A stretch of DNA of 64,000 nt from Prosapia bicincta (taxonomy: Eukaryota > Arthropoda > Insecta > Hemiptera > Cercopidae): the NCBI GenBank assembly GCA_036971475.1, contig JBAIZL010000008.1:11052395-11116394 (forward strand). Direction: 5' to 3'. Under the pieces are notes generated by a model. It was not told where the DNA came from. It was given only the letters and a program-made list of their open reading frames with translations, and searched no databases. Positions 11,365 to 22,984 of the stretch are shown piece after piece. Every line of letters starts with the position of its first letter. The first letter of the stretch is position 1. The position numbers and the translations under genes are program-made.

Positions 11365-11771
11365 CAATTCCTTCTATTAGTTTACACTCTCCTTGTATAT
11401 AGTTGTACAACATTTCTAATCGTTAATAAAATACTTTTTATTCATCCACTCGAGTTCAAATACATTTTTTTTAAACTTGTAGTGATGTAATTGTTTGATG
11501 TAAATAGGTTTTTCAAATATTGTCTCATTCATTAATTTTAGTTTTACGTGGAAGACAAACTTTTCACAAAAGGGGCAATGTATGCAATATAGTTATTTCG
11601 TCCCACTTAGCTTAAAATACGTGATATTATATACATGATTTCAGAAAACACTGATTTCATGTTATAGGTCGGTTTAAACGCATAGGATGTGTTCTCTATT
11701 TATGTTAATTGTTATTATTTTATTCAAAGTAACTCAAATAAAACTTTCTTTGTTTGCCTAAGTAGGAATTA
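11365..11771 (-). mobile_element. TIR MITE family A, copy in reverse orientation
   Basis: Begins CAATTCCTTCTATTAGTTTA and ends CTAAGTAGGAATTACC. The interior has TTTTTATTCATCCACTCGAG, TATGCAATATAGTTATTTCG and TTCATGTTATAGGTCGG in the order expected for a reversed copy of 48441-48946. Confidence 0.7.
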
Positions 11772-12079
11772 CCATTTTTTGTATTGTTTATTGTTATTTT
11801 TATCCGATTCATAAAATCAGGATCGAACTACGTGTTATTATAAAAATAACTAAAACTAAACTATTAATTTAAAAAAAACAATTATTTTAAATAAAAGTAT
11901 GAGACAAATTTCAACAAATTAAAGGTAACCTCATTATTTCAAGCACTAGTTCTTTCTATCTCGTATCGCTATACACATTCAGCTTTAGAAACACAGAGCT
12001 AATGCAGCGTAAGAAATACAAGTAAAGTGTTTATGTTGAAAGACTTTACAAAATGAAACCAACAGACTCAAGACGACAA
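11772..12079. other. AT-rich unique sequence, no gene seen
   Basis: No supported feature. Confidence 0.4.
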
Positions 12080-12560
12080 TACTGTTTAAAATGAGTATAT
12101 GTGGTCGGAACACAGCATTCACTAGCGCAACTCATGCTTCACTTCTCGGACATGTTGTGAAGGAAGCAGGGCTTAGCTTATTAATATTAATACATCACGG
12201 CCATCTGAGCAGGCAAGCAGAACGTCCAAACGAGACGCTAACCTATTTTATTATGATAAGCGAGTTTTGATAGAATTTAACAACTGCCGGTCTGTAATGG
12301 CTTAGCCCTGTTGTATACATTAGACCTCCTCCCACAAAAGACTGGACTTTACGACCTCGCGCATCGAACTATATCTGCAAGTAGGCCGTCGTCTTTGCCT
12401 TCTCTCTGATACAAAAGTTTAATATATACGCCCGAGTATGACGACGCGAGCAACCGAAAGAATTAAAGCGGCTCTGGAGTTTCGCCAGAAATTTTACACT
12501 GGTGTTGCGAATTATCCGCGTTTGGTAGTGTACTAACAGATGCGGTAAATCCAACCATCA
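12080..12560. other. complex non-repetitive island, possible regulatory DNA
   Basis: GC-richer than its surroundings, without tandem structure. It holds TTAGCTTATTAATATTAATA and TTTATTATGATAAGCGAG, which resemble homeodomain-type AT cores set in complex sequence. The minus frame at 12369-12554 (61 aa) is unrecognised. A conserved non-coding element is an inference from composition only. Confidence 0.25.
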
Positions 12561-12910
12561 CCAATGAAAGACACAGTTTTTAGGCAAGTAATTATTTAAT
12601 AATAACCCTACATTAACAAAAAAAAAATTAATTTTCAAATTTTAGTAAATAATTTGTTACGTCCAATATAAACCACCAGAAAATTATAAGATTTTAAAAA
12701 TATTAAATTCCACTATTAATAAACACATAAACAAGCATCGAAAGCGATGCATCTTACAAATATGTTTGTAAATATTAGAAGAATATTTTGTAGTTTTAAA
12801 AAACTCAGTTGGTTAGACTGTTCTCGCCAAGGAATAGAAAAGAATAAGAACCAAGATAGGCTTAAGGAACTACCATTAAACTTCCTCTTAGAGGATAAGG
12901 AGAGGAGGTG
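12561..12910. other. AT-rich unique sequence, no gene seen
   Basis: No supported feature. Confidence 0.4.
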
Positions 12911-14622
12911 CACCTTGTAAGAAGAGGATATAGTGAGGAAATCATGATATTACGTAAACAGAGTCGCACACATCAGATAGACTCACTCTCTGTGGGGTTA
13001 TAAAGAGGTAAACTCTCATTACACCCTGTAAGAAGAGGATATAGTGGAGCAATCATGAAATTACGTAAACAGAGTGGCACACATCAGATAGACTCACTCT
13101 CTGTGGCGTTATAAAGAGGTAAACTCTCGTTACACCTTGTAAGAAGAGGATATAGTGAGGAAATCATGAAATTACGTAAACAGAGTGGCACACATCAGAT
13201 AGACTCACTCTCTGTGGTTTATAAAGAGGTAAACTCTCGTTACAACCTGTAAGAAGAGGATATAGTGAGGAAATCATGAAATTACGTAAACAGAGTGGCA
13301 CACATCAGATAGACTCACTCTCTGTGGTTTATAAAGAGGTAAACTCTCGTTACACCCTGTAAGAAGAGGATATAGTGAGGAAATCATGAAATTACGTAAA
13401 CAGAGTGGCACACATCAGATAGACTCACTCTCTGTGGTTTATAAAGAGGTAAACTCTCATTACACCCTGTAAGAAGAGGATATAGTGGAGCAATCATGAA
13501 ATTACGTAAGCAGAGGCGCATACATCAAATAGACTCACTCTCTGTGGCGTCATAAAGAGGTAAACTCTCATTACACCTTGTAAGAAGAGGATATAGTGAG
13601 GAAATCATGAAATTACGTAAACAGAGTGGCACACATCAGATAGACTCACTCTCTGTGGTTTATAAAGAGGTAAACTCTCGTTACACCCTGTAAGAGGATA
13701 TAGTGAGGAAATCATGAAATTACGTAAACAGAGTGGCACACATCAGATAGACTCACTCTCTGTGGTTTATAAAGAGGTAAACTCTCATTACACCCTGTAA
13801 GAAGAGGATATAGTGGAGCAATCATGAAATTACGTAAACAGAGTCGCACACATCAAATAGACTCACTCTCTGTGGCGTTATAAAGAGGTAAACTCTCATT
13901 ACACCCTGTAAGAAGAGGATATAGTGATGTGATCATGATATTATGTAAACAGAGTGGCACACATCAGATAGACTCACTCTCTGTGGCGTTATAAAGAGGT
14001 AAACTCTCATTACACCTTGTAAGAAGAGGATATAGTGATGTGATCATGAAATTACGTAAACAGAGTCGCATACATCAAATAGACTCACTCTCTGTGGCGT
14101 TATAAAGAGGTAAACTCTCGTTACACCCTGTAAGAAGAGGATATAGTGGAGCAATCATGAAATTACGTAAGCAGAGGCGCATACATCAAATAGACTCACT
14201 CTCTGTGGCGTTATAAAGAGGTAAACTCTCATTACACCCTGTAAGAAGAGGATATAGTGGAGCAATCATGAAATTACGTAAGCAGAGGCGCATACATCAA
14301 ATAGACTCACTCTCTGTGGCGTTATAAAGAGGTAAACTCTCATTACACCTTGTAAGAAGAGGATATAGTGAGGAAATCATGAAATTGCGTAAACAGAGTG
14401 GCACACATCAGATAGACTCACTCTCTGTGGCGTTATAAAGAGGTAAACTCTCGTTACACCCTGTAAGAAGAGGATATAGTGGAGCAATCATGAAATTACG
14501 TAAGCAGAGGCGCATACATCAGATAGACTCACTCTCTGTGGCGTTATAAAGAGGTAAACTCTCGTTACACCCTGTAAGAGGATATAGTGATGTGATCATG
14601 AAGTTATGTAAACAGAGTCGCG
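12911..14622. repeat. 111-bp tandem array, about 15.5 copies
   Basis: The landmark CACC(C/T)TGTAAGAAGAGGAT starts at 12911, 13022, 13133, 13243, 13353, 13463, 13574, 13684, 13791, 13902, 14013, 14124, 14235, 14346, 14457 and 14568. Most steps are 110-111 bp and one is 107 bp, from a lost GAA. Subtypes differ at GAGGAAATC / GGAGCAATC / GATGTGATC and at GTGGTTTAT / GTGGCGTTAT. No frame spans the array. Confidence 0.97.
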
Positions 14623-15660
14623 TAGACAGATTAAATAAAATCATTGATCACGTGTGCAGTATCGATTATCTAAAGCAGATTTGTTCTCTACGCGGGTCTG
14701 TTATATCTCCAACAGTCATTCATTTAAAGAGTTTAAATTTAAGTCAACGTACTCATCTGTAAAAATACTTTAGTAGCTATTTTAAGATGGTGGAATGTTG
14801 TTAAGAGAGGCAAATACAAAATTCTCATTAAAATAATTACTTATTCTTCAGTAATTTTGAAACTTCCGTTTTGGCTTCAAAAAATAATTCATAAAATATG
14901 AGTTGTCCGGATTTTCTTAGGGATGTATTTATTTTTCAGTTTTAAAGAAGCTCAGAGGGTCCAAAAATGAACCCGAACAACGGAATTGTATACTACAGCA
15001 AGTAGTTAAAACACGAAAAACTACATGCAATTGTTTAAATTTTTTTAAAATAATTTTTTTAAAGAAAATAAAATCATTATAACTAATTTATAAAATACCA
15101 TATTTTGTAAAATATAAAAATACTACTGCAAAGTATCCTTATAAATCGAAATGAGTACATAACAGACAGCCTCTATTGTCAATGTGCTTATACTCAATGT
15201 TGTATTGTCTTCGGTTTATTATCACCATTGTATTTCACTCAACTAAATTAATTACCAACTGAAGGTTACGTTAACAAGCTCCATGAATCCATTACACTCA
15301 CCCCTTCGCTGCTTGCGGAGGCAGAACAACAAGCGATGTAAGTCTACTCACCTCTGTAACAAAAGTAAAAACGTTCTGTTAATTGTGTGACAAAATAAAT
15401 ATATTTTGTTAAAATAAATATTTTTAAACACAAAAGATGTGACATGAGCCCTGGAACAATATTAATTTAAAGAATTAAATATTAGTATAAGTTAGGTACA
15501 ACTAAATAAACATATTCCTCACTTTCTGTGCTGTCCATATGCGTAACAAGTAGACGCGTCTATAAACACAAGTAGAGAGAGAGTCTACTTCAGGTGAGCG
15601 ACCCCGCCACACTATGCCGTAATTTTCCCTTCCTACAAGGGGGTGTAACGGATAGGGAAA
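14623..15660. other. unique sequence, no gene seen
   Basis: No supported feature. CCCCTTCGCTGCTTGCGGAG at about 15301 is a small GC-rich patch. Confidence 0.4.
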
Positions 15661-15667
15661 CTCTTTA

Positions 15668-15705
15668 TAGGGGGGAATCGTCTGGTATTGGACAAATCAT
15701 GATTA
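15668..15705 (+). mobile_element. extra pogo-like terminus
   Basis: TAGGGGGGAATCGTCTGGTA, then TTGGACAAATCATG, closely matches the left end of the element starting at 15814. It is either a nested or tandemly duplicated terminus 146 bp upstream, or the end of a second, mostly deleted copy. Confidence 0.5.
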
Positions 15706-16243
15706 ATCATATTTTGTCAACATCAAGTATAAAATAAAATCAGCTGATATATGAATCTCATGTTATCATTTAGTTCACTTTGAGGTGACTCATAGCGTTT
15801 ACCTAACGGACATTAGGGGAAAGTCGTCTGGTATCGGACAAATCATGTTTAACCAGCATACTACTAACGGCAGCACCTGTCATGCCATCAGATTGTTTCT
15901 TCAAGGAAAACGAAGCCGTTGTCACCATATTGGATGATAACGCTGCGTCGTTTAGTTGTAGAGTCACGCTTTGTTGTTTATTCGGGTTTGTTGTTACAGT
16001 ACAAAGTTAGGTTTGGGAGATATAACTTCAGTAAATGTGAGTATTTATACGTATTTTGTTTACCATCTTAAACTCACTATATTCCTCTATAAGTTGTAGG
16101 TTAAATAAGTTCCTACACAAACTATTAACTTATCTATAGTTGAATCCATGTCAATTTCCGTTCCAGTGGTATCGGACAAAAAGAATTCTCTGAAAATGTT
16201 TACAGTTAAAACTCTACTCAAAAGATATTTTTACCAGATACAA

Positions 16244-16410
16244 ATGGAAAAGATAAGAGGGAAATTGAGTGAAGAATGTATGAAGAGAGCAATAGAACAA
16301 GTTTAAAGTTAAAAAATGACAATAAGGGGAGCAAGTGAAAAATAAAGTGTTTTAAGAAGCTCATTAGGGGACAGACTCAGAGCTATATCTAAGGGGAAGT
16401 TTTGCAACAC
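16244..16410 (+). pseudogene. pogo-type transposase, N-terminal psq helix-turn-helix remnant
   Basis: One frame from ATG 16244 reads MEKIRGKLSEECMKRAIEQV. After two stops it continues KMTIRGASEK, stop, SVLRSSLGDRLRAISKGK. This is the pattern of a pipsqueak-type HTH (RGKWSEE...MSIRGASEKYGVPKSTL) found at the N terminus of pogo/Tigger-like transposases, where it binds DNA. The three in-frame TAA codons sit where Lys, Leu or Tyr codons are expected, consistent with point decay and no frameshift across the domain. It is non-functional. Family recognition is good; the exact lineage is not known. Confidence 0.75.
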
Positions 16411-16533
16411 ACAGTGAAAATGAAAGTTGTGGAAAACAAACTGAGGAAATATTACAAAAGTACAAGTTTAAGAAAGCTTCAAATATTAATAACGGATTAG
16501 CCAAAACAAGAAACGATGTCACTCACTGCATCA

Positions 16534-16650
16534 TATGGGCAAGACTGAATACAGTGTAAAATGTGTGAGGACAGGGCTCGCGAAACTGTGCCATCTTAGA
16601 AGGAAGTAGTCTTTATTACTAGTGCGATGTTTGTACCAAAAAAAAATAAT
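16534..16650 (+). pseudogene. pogo-type transposase, C-terminal Cys-rich remnant
   Basis: The frame reads YGQD, stop (TGG to TGA), IQCKMCEDRARET. After a frameshift it reads CAILEGSSLYY, stop, CDVCTK. The spacing WIQCxxCxxWAHExC...YxCDxC is typical of the Cys/His-rich tail of many insect pogo/Tigger-like transposases. It follows the N-terminal remnant after about 120 bp, far too short for a DDE domain (normally several hundred residues), which shows the internal deletion. Confidence 0.65.
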
Positions 16651-16979
16651 AAAATCAGAATAGACTAAAAGTTTTTAATGTTCATCCTGGCCTAAAATAT
16701 TTTTTAATATTCTACTTCTCAAAAACATGACTAAAAATTTTAAAATAAAAAAGTGGTTTTACAGAGTACATGACTGCCCGATACCATCCTCCATAATCTG
16801 TAATACCTACCATAAATGCAAAGGTTTTCAAATTTGCGAAAAATAAATATTTCTTTTATATTTTGAAACAAAACTATTTAAAGGTACTTGGGTAAGGGTA
16901 AAAAGGTTAGAATGGCAAATAAGTCAATTATTCTAAGTTTATAAATAAAACATAGATACCACCCGACACCCCCCCCCTA

Positions 16980-17719
16980 ACACCGAGAGTTACAATAGAG
17001 GTACGTTACCCTGCACACAATCCCCCCTATGCCCTATGCACGAGGGTTTTATGTCTCTACTTCGTAAGCGATAATAATTATAATAACCATGTAACTAAAG
17101 AATCATTAATTGCAATCCCACTTCATCTTTTTACAACTTTCTTAAAACGGTGACTACAAGTCTAACTAAAATTACTGTTTACAAAATTGTCTCGTCACAT
17201 GAAACAGTAGAATCTTGTCAAGATTAGATATATTCTATTAGTATTTGAAATAGTATATGTACTTAGAGACGAAATACTAAAAGTTGTAACAAATATGCAT
17301 TTGCACTGATTCATATCAAAGTATAGCGAACCATGCACGTACCGTTATGGAAAAGTCGAATATGCTAATGCTGTAAAACACCGACATTTGACTAGTCGCC
17401 TGGCCAAGTATTTTGTGGAGAGGGGGAGGGACCGCTACACCTGACATAACATGCACACTTCCCCCTCTCGTCCGATACCTCTACTTTAACAAAGGATTTA
17501 CCCAAAGTGTTTTAAAATAGCGTTTTATTCCATTAAACGAATACCAATAGAACAACATAAATACACTATACTGAAGAATGTGTTTGTATACACGTTTTAA
17601 GTTCTTATTGATTGGAAGAAATAATTGTAAAATTCATTTTATGATTTCAACAGGAATGACACACGAAAATGGAAAAATTATAGCTGAAGAAATGTAAAGT
17701 TAAGCCATTAAATGAGGCT
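16980..17719. other. unique sequence with further pogo-like end fragments
   Basis: Reverse-strand fragments resembling the pogo-like terminus occur near 17020-17035 (complement TAGGGGGGATTGTG) and 17464-17480 (complement GAGGTATCGGACGAG). Otherwise nothing is supported. Confidence 0.35.
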
Positions 17720-19150
17720 GGTAAAATTGCTGTAAACAAATTGGTTCAAATAGAAGTAAATATCCCATAAAAAGTAGCTGGTATAAAGTGTTGTAAACAA
17801 ATTGATTCAAAGAGAAGTAAATATCCCATAAAAAGTAGCTGGTATAAAGTGTTGTAAACAAATTGATTCAAAGAGAAGTAAATATGCCATAAAAAGTAGC
17901 TGGTATAAAGTGTTGTAAACAAATTGGTTCAAAGAGAAGTAAATATGCCATAAAAAGTAGCTGGTATAAAGTGTTGTAAGCAAATTGGTTCAAAGAGAAG
18001 TAAATATCCCATAAAAAGTAGCTGGTATAAAGTGTTGTAAACAAATTGATTCAAAGAGAAGTAAATATGCCATAAAAAGTAGCTGGTATAAAGTGTTGTA
18101 AACAAATTGGTTCAAAGAGAAGTAAATATCCCATATAAAGTAGCTGGTATAAAGTGTTGTAAACAAATTGGTTCAAAGAGAAGTAAATATCCCATAAAAA
18201 GTAGCTGGTATAAAATGTTGTAAACAAATTGCTTCAAAGAGAAGTAAATATCCCATAAAAAGTAGCTGGTATAAAGTGTTGTAAACAAATTGATTCAAAG
18301 AGAAGTAAATATCCCATAAAAAGTAGCTGGTATAAAGTGTTGTAAACAAATTGATTCAAAGAGAAGTAAATATCCCATAAAAAGTAGCTGGTATAAAGTG
18401 TTGTAAACAAATTGATTCAAAGAGAAGTAAATATCCCATAAAAAGTAGCTGGTATAAAGTGTTGTAAACAAATTGGTTCAAATAGAAATAAATATCCCAT
18501 AAAAAGTAGCTGGTATAAAATGTTGTAAACAAATTGCTTCAAAGAGAAGTAAATATGGCATAAAAAGTGGCTGGTATTAAGTGTTGTAAACAAATTGGTA
18601 CAAAGAGAAGGGGAAGGGCCACTAATATAATCTGGTACAAAGATTTGTAAACAAATTAATTCAAAGAGAAGTAAATATGCCATTATAAGTGGCTGGTACA
18701 AAGTGTTGTAAGCAATGTTTTCAAACAGAAGACAAATATCCAATAATACAAGCTAGAACAAAGGTTTGAACACAAAATGGTTCATAGAGAAGGGAAGAGC
18801 TACTAATATATCCTGATACAAAGTTTTGTAAACAAATTTGTTCAAATAGAAGGTAAAGATTTGCCAATACAAGGTGGTACAATGGTTGAAGCAAATTAAT
18901 TCAAAGAGAAATAAATATGCCATGATTAGAGGTGGCACAAAGTGGTACAAGCAAATGTTATCAAAGAGATACTCAAAGAGAGGGATATTCCACCTGTACA
19001 AGCTGGTACAAAATGTTGTAAGCAAATTAATTCCAAGAGAAGTAAATATGCCATGATACTGGTACAAGGTGTAGTAAACAAGTTGATTTAAAGAGAAGGC
19101 AATATGTCATGAAACCTGGCTGGTACCAAATGTTGTAAACACACTCATTC
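17720..19150. repeat. 61-bp tandem array, about 23 copies
   Basis: Unit GTAAACAAATTGATTCAAAG, AGAAGTAAATATCCCATAAA, AAGTAGCTGGTATAAAGTGT T. The landmark TATCCCATA/TATGCCATA steps exactly 61 bp (17761, 17822, 17883). Copies are near-identical to about 18550 and then diverge and vary in length toward 19150, so homogenisation has acted on one side only. The phenylalanine- and leucine-rich minus frames at 18417-19067 are repeat artefacts. Confidence 0.95.
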
Positions 19151-19560
19151 AATAGGAGAGTAGGATGATGGGGTAAAACCATCAATAGGTTCGATTTGAA
19201 ACGTAGTATTATAAAAACATTACCTGGAAAATTTAGTTTTTTACATCCAAGTCACGGAGACTTGGGAGTCGTGGGAAACTGTAGATTTCTAGTGGAACAT
19301 TAAACACAAAAAATGTGTTTAGAAGTGGTGGTTCGTTAAACTGGGAAGGAAGAGATAAGAAATTGCAATGAAACTGACTAGACTGCGGGGGGACGAACTG
19401 AACCCGTCTCAGCACAACACAGAATGTTTGTCTACATAGAACACCGATTCTCGAGTCATCATTTTAGTCACAAATTTTACACATTAAATTCAAACAGAAA
19501 TTAGACGCCAAAGTAATGAAGTTTAATTCACAAATCCTCCATAAATAAGCAGCTTGGCCA
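19151..19560. other. unique sequence, no gene seen
   Basis: A short minus frame (19233-19415) is unrecognised. Confidence 0.35.
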
Positions 19561-20200
19561 CAACTCAGTAAAACTTCCTTCCCACGAGGAGACTAATAAT
19601 CCCACACCCAGCACGGTCGCCAATCCATCCCACTTGACTTTCTATATGCATAACAAATGCACCCAGATGTTTTTATATGATTCCAAAGAGAATTATAAAA
19701 CGATCGGACCAAAAGGGCTTAGGAAACGCCGCGATTGTATAATTAATTCAAAAGTTCCGGTCCGGCTAGCTGATAAATTAATAACAGCCCGGCTTACCGG
19801 CCATCGTCCGGAGCGGCGTCCGATCTGCTGGCAAAGCTAATTCCACAGTTCAAAGGCAAATGTTTAGTGAATTCATTAGCGATAGAGTGGTGGCGTTCGA
19901 GTTCTTCAGACGGTCCTACTAATGTCCTTTGATCCTAAGGACTTGTTAGCAGATTTATTTAATTATTTACTGACGTCAGCGCTTACTACTTCTTACGCCT
20001 CTAGTTACGATCGATCTGAGGTGACGTCATTATTTATGCACGACGTTCTAATGAACTTGGCGAACGAACAAATTAAAACTAAGGAACGAAATACTGTCAT
20101 TATTGGAGTGCTTCAATTAAAACCCTTTAACGGCGGAAAACGCTTAATAACTGTGAAGTACTACGTCCGATTATGTTTGTGAGTTAATATACTTGTATTC
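19561..20200. other. complex GC-richer island, best candidate for conserved regulatory DNA
   Basis: Non-repetitive and GC-richer. It has CpG-rich blocks (GGCCATCGTCCGGAGCGGCG) interleaved with AT cores of homeodomain or Hox type (ATAATTAATTC, GATAAATTAATAACAG, AAAGCTAATT, ATTATTTATGCACGACG). Two plus frames (19634-19840 and 19922-20182) start with ATG but match no family I know. I interpret this as possible enhancer or exon-bearing DNA, from composition only. Confidence 0.3.
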
Positions 20201-21255
20201 CAGAGAGAATATATCCCAGTCGTTAAACCCATGGCGTCAACAGTACTGTAACAGAATGCCAGAGAGCTAGTTTTGGTAATTGATTTTGTTGAAATACTTT
20301 TCCACTTAAAATTTATTTTCATAGTTTAAAGCAAAATATAATATCTTAAACTTCAGAAGGGTATACACTATATTCTCAATTAATGAAAGTTGTGAGAGTT
20401 TCGTTTTGTTTAAAGAGAAAGGTTAAGTAACAACAGATTCACGTAACTTTATGTCGCACTTAGCTCAAGAAACAATACCAGTTTTAATCTAGCTGACCAA
20501 GTCACCTGATCTGTATACAGGATCATCAAGAGGCGATGCTGGAAATAAGGCAGAAATTTCAGGGTACTGTCCAACAAACAGAAAACTGTTAGACTTGTAA
20601 ATACCACAAAAATTAAAAGCATTTAGAATACTAAAACATTATTTAAAAAACTAATTCAAAGCAACAGAGAGTAGTTCATCTAACATGGTCCAAAGCTCGA
20701 CGAGACAAACAGTAGAAGACTTCTTAATGAAACAAGTATAAATGAAAATCAGAATACTCAAGATGTGGAAGATGAACACCAACTTAAAGCAAACAAGTAA
20801 GTAAATAAGCAAACAAATAAATATTCAAGATAATGAAGATTTAAAAACAAAAAAAAGGAAATTATGATAATTTAAAAAAATGATGTTTGTATGTGGTGGA
20901 GTGGAATTAATATTAGATAGAAGTCAGCTTTTAATATGCACTGAAAAGAATTAGAATATGAAAACATTCCAATGTGGAATCTACCATTGTAACAATCCAG
21001 ATGTGAGAAGCCATAAAACTTTTACTCATGGATCAAGAAATAAATCTTAATGGAAACAGAGTTACAAGTTCTGATGGGATTCTTAAAGCACGTGATTTAA
21101 TACGAATATAGGCGGGAACGTCCTTTGAAGAACCAAGAGGTATTTGGAATTGGCAAAACGTTATTTGTATAACACGTCGCGATACGCGAAGGCCAAATGT
21201 GAAACTAAATGCTCGCGATATCATGTTCATCGAAACCAAAGACAAGCAGTAGAGA
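20201..21255. other. unique sequence, no gene recognised
   Basis: Scattered short open stretches (for example the minus frame at 21033-21278) give no recognisable protein. It may include old transposon remains that I cannot name. Confidence 0.35.
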
Positions 21256-21258
21256 GGG

Positions 21259-21775
21259 AGTGTACTAAATGCTAACAAAATTTAATGCCAGTAATTCGTA
21301 TTAGCCAAAGATCGAACTAAGTCACCATAGAGTGATCTAGAGCAAGGGTCTCCAACCTACGGCCCGCGAACAGATTTTTCCGGCCCGCGGAAAGCTAGCA
21401 TACTGGAAAAAAAATTTGTTTGTAATATATTTCCTTTTAGGCATTTTTACCATTAAATATGAGCACAGTACTCTCACATGCCACTTCTTTTCTCTGTAAG
21501 TGAAAAGTAAACTAGCTGAAAAACAAGTAAAAAACTAAGCAAGAAAATTTGAAAAACCACCACTAAGCTCTTGATTAGAAAAAACGTCGTTCTACGCTAA
21601 TTGCCCTAAAATATTGCCTTTCCTTCAAAAGTTTTCGACGTGGCCCTTGAGTAAAAGAGGTTGGAGACCCCTGCTCTAGAGAAAGATTGTACTAAATGTT
21701 AACAAATTTAATGGATTGTTTAACCAGCGCTACGTAGTAGCCAAATAATGAACTAAGTCAGCATAGAGTGGTCTC
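21259..21775. repeat. diverged direct duplication split by a hAT insertion
   Basis: 21259-21340 (GTACTAAATGCTAACAAAAT, GAACTAAGTCACCATAGAGT) is repeated at 21688-21775 (GTACTAAATGTTAACAAATT, GAACTAAGTCAGCATAGAGT). The hAT element lies between them, so it landed at the end of the first copy or at the junction. Confidence 0.7.
21343..21673. mobile_element. non-autonomous hAT element (331 bp)
   Basis: Left terminus CAAGGGTCTCCAACCT; the reverse complement of the right terminus is CAGGGGTCTCCAACCT, giving 15 of 16 matching TIR bases. The flanks carry an 8-bp target duplication, ATCTAGAG (21335-21342) and CTCTAGAG (21674-21681), with T at position 2 and A at position 7, as is usual for hAT insertions. 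The sub-terminal GGCCCGCG is also typical. There is no transposase, so it must have been moved in trans. Confidence 0.88.
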
Positions 21776-22980
21776 ATTCATCTAAACCTAAACACTAAAC
21801 GAGATATATTTTGCGTTATTGATTTCTCCCCCTATCTACCGAAGGATAAATATTAATATAAATTTGGGAACCAGATATTTAAGGAAATTGTATTTTTTTT
21901 TTTTTAATATACGAGAGCAAGTCTAATGCTCAAACTTCTAACAAGGATTAAGTGGCTCCTGTTATAATGGTCCGTTTAAACTACCCAAAATCATAATTGT
22001 ATTGCATGCATTATTTCCAATTTTTTTACGATTGTCAAAATTGTTTATTGTCAATTGGTTTTATTTGTCAAAATGTAGGTCTTAGCTAGATTTACTAGAT
22101 ATTATTTGTTTAAGTAGAATGATTTGTCCACAGCTTAACACATAACGCACATATTTGCTTAGAAGTTAAGACACTACAATTAACAAACCCTGAACCTGAC
22201 GCAACAAAATTTAATTCGAAGCCTAACCCGACGAACTTCCTATCACCAAGCTATGTCAGCGTATAGCTATAGCTAGCATGCAAATCCAACCAATAACCGA
22301 AGTCTGTGGTTCTGTTTGAGGTTAGCTCGGACCTCCCCTTCCTATCTCCTAATGACCTCTCCAACACGTGTTTGGCCGATATTGCAACTCGTCATCAAAT
22401 ATTCTTTCGTCAAATCGCCTTCAGAACAAAAATAATTACTTTAGTTAAATTTGTATCTTCAAAGTGCCCAATTTTCTCAAAACGTTTCTCCCTTTTTCTG
22501 CCAACTTTTATTAGAATATATCCCCATCTCTACTCGTACATTCCCCGATCCCTCAAACACAATTCGTCGTTTCCGCTTTTAAAGACAGATGCACTTAAAT
22601 ATACAGTGACCATATTTTTATTATTCGAAATCGTTAGAACCTAGTTTTGGATGTAGAAGGATGTAAGAACCACTTAGACCCGAAGCTATGTTTCTCCAAT
22701 GCGCTGCCATCGTCAAAGGAACTTACTTATGTCCATTCGAACTCTATGCACATTGTACACGTAAATTTATCAATAGCTTTAACATGCGTGGTAACTTGTT
22801 TTACATGAAAACTATCTGGAAGTTATAATGTTTGAATGTTTTCAAGTAACATTATATGAAATCTTATAAAAAACTGGACAATTTGAAGTAATTTTTGTAG
22901 ACATTTTTTTTAACGTAAACAAGTATAACTAATAAATAAATATATATATCGAAATCTAGTTGCTGTTCATGACGAGCTGG
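21776..22980. other. unique sequence, no gene recognised
   Basis: A 112-aa plus frame at 22306-22644 is open but AT-driven, Phe/Leu/Ser-rich and unrecognised. Nothing else is supported. Confidence 0.35.
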
Positions 22981-22984
22981 TTGT

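Larger units (their letters stand above)
15814..16979 (+). mobile_element. internally deleted pogo-like DNA transposon
   Basis: The left end TAGGGGAAAGTCGTCTGGTA and the right end (reverse complement TAGGGGGGGGGTGTCGGGTG, then GTATCTATG) form imperfect inverted repeats, sharing TCGtcTGGTATC against TCGggTGGTATC. Each lies next to TA, the usual target for the Tc1/mariner-pogo group. Inside are the remains of an N-terminal pipsqueak-type helix-turn-helix (16244-16410) and a C-terminal Cys-rich motif (16534-16650) with almost no space between, so the catalytic DDE domain has been lost. Inner inverted similarity (GGTATCGGACAAATCATG near 15830 against the complement at about 16755-16785) suggests sub-terminal repeats too. 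Confidence 0.65.

Noticed and set aside
18417..19067. Two ~105-aa minus-strand frames rich in Phe/Leu/Tyr
   Set aside because: They are the reverse translation of the 61-bp tandem array.
22306..22644. 112-aa plus-strand frame
   Set aside because: Biased composition, no recognisable domain, no splice context or repeat support; not called as a gene.
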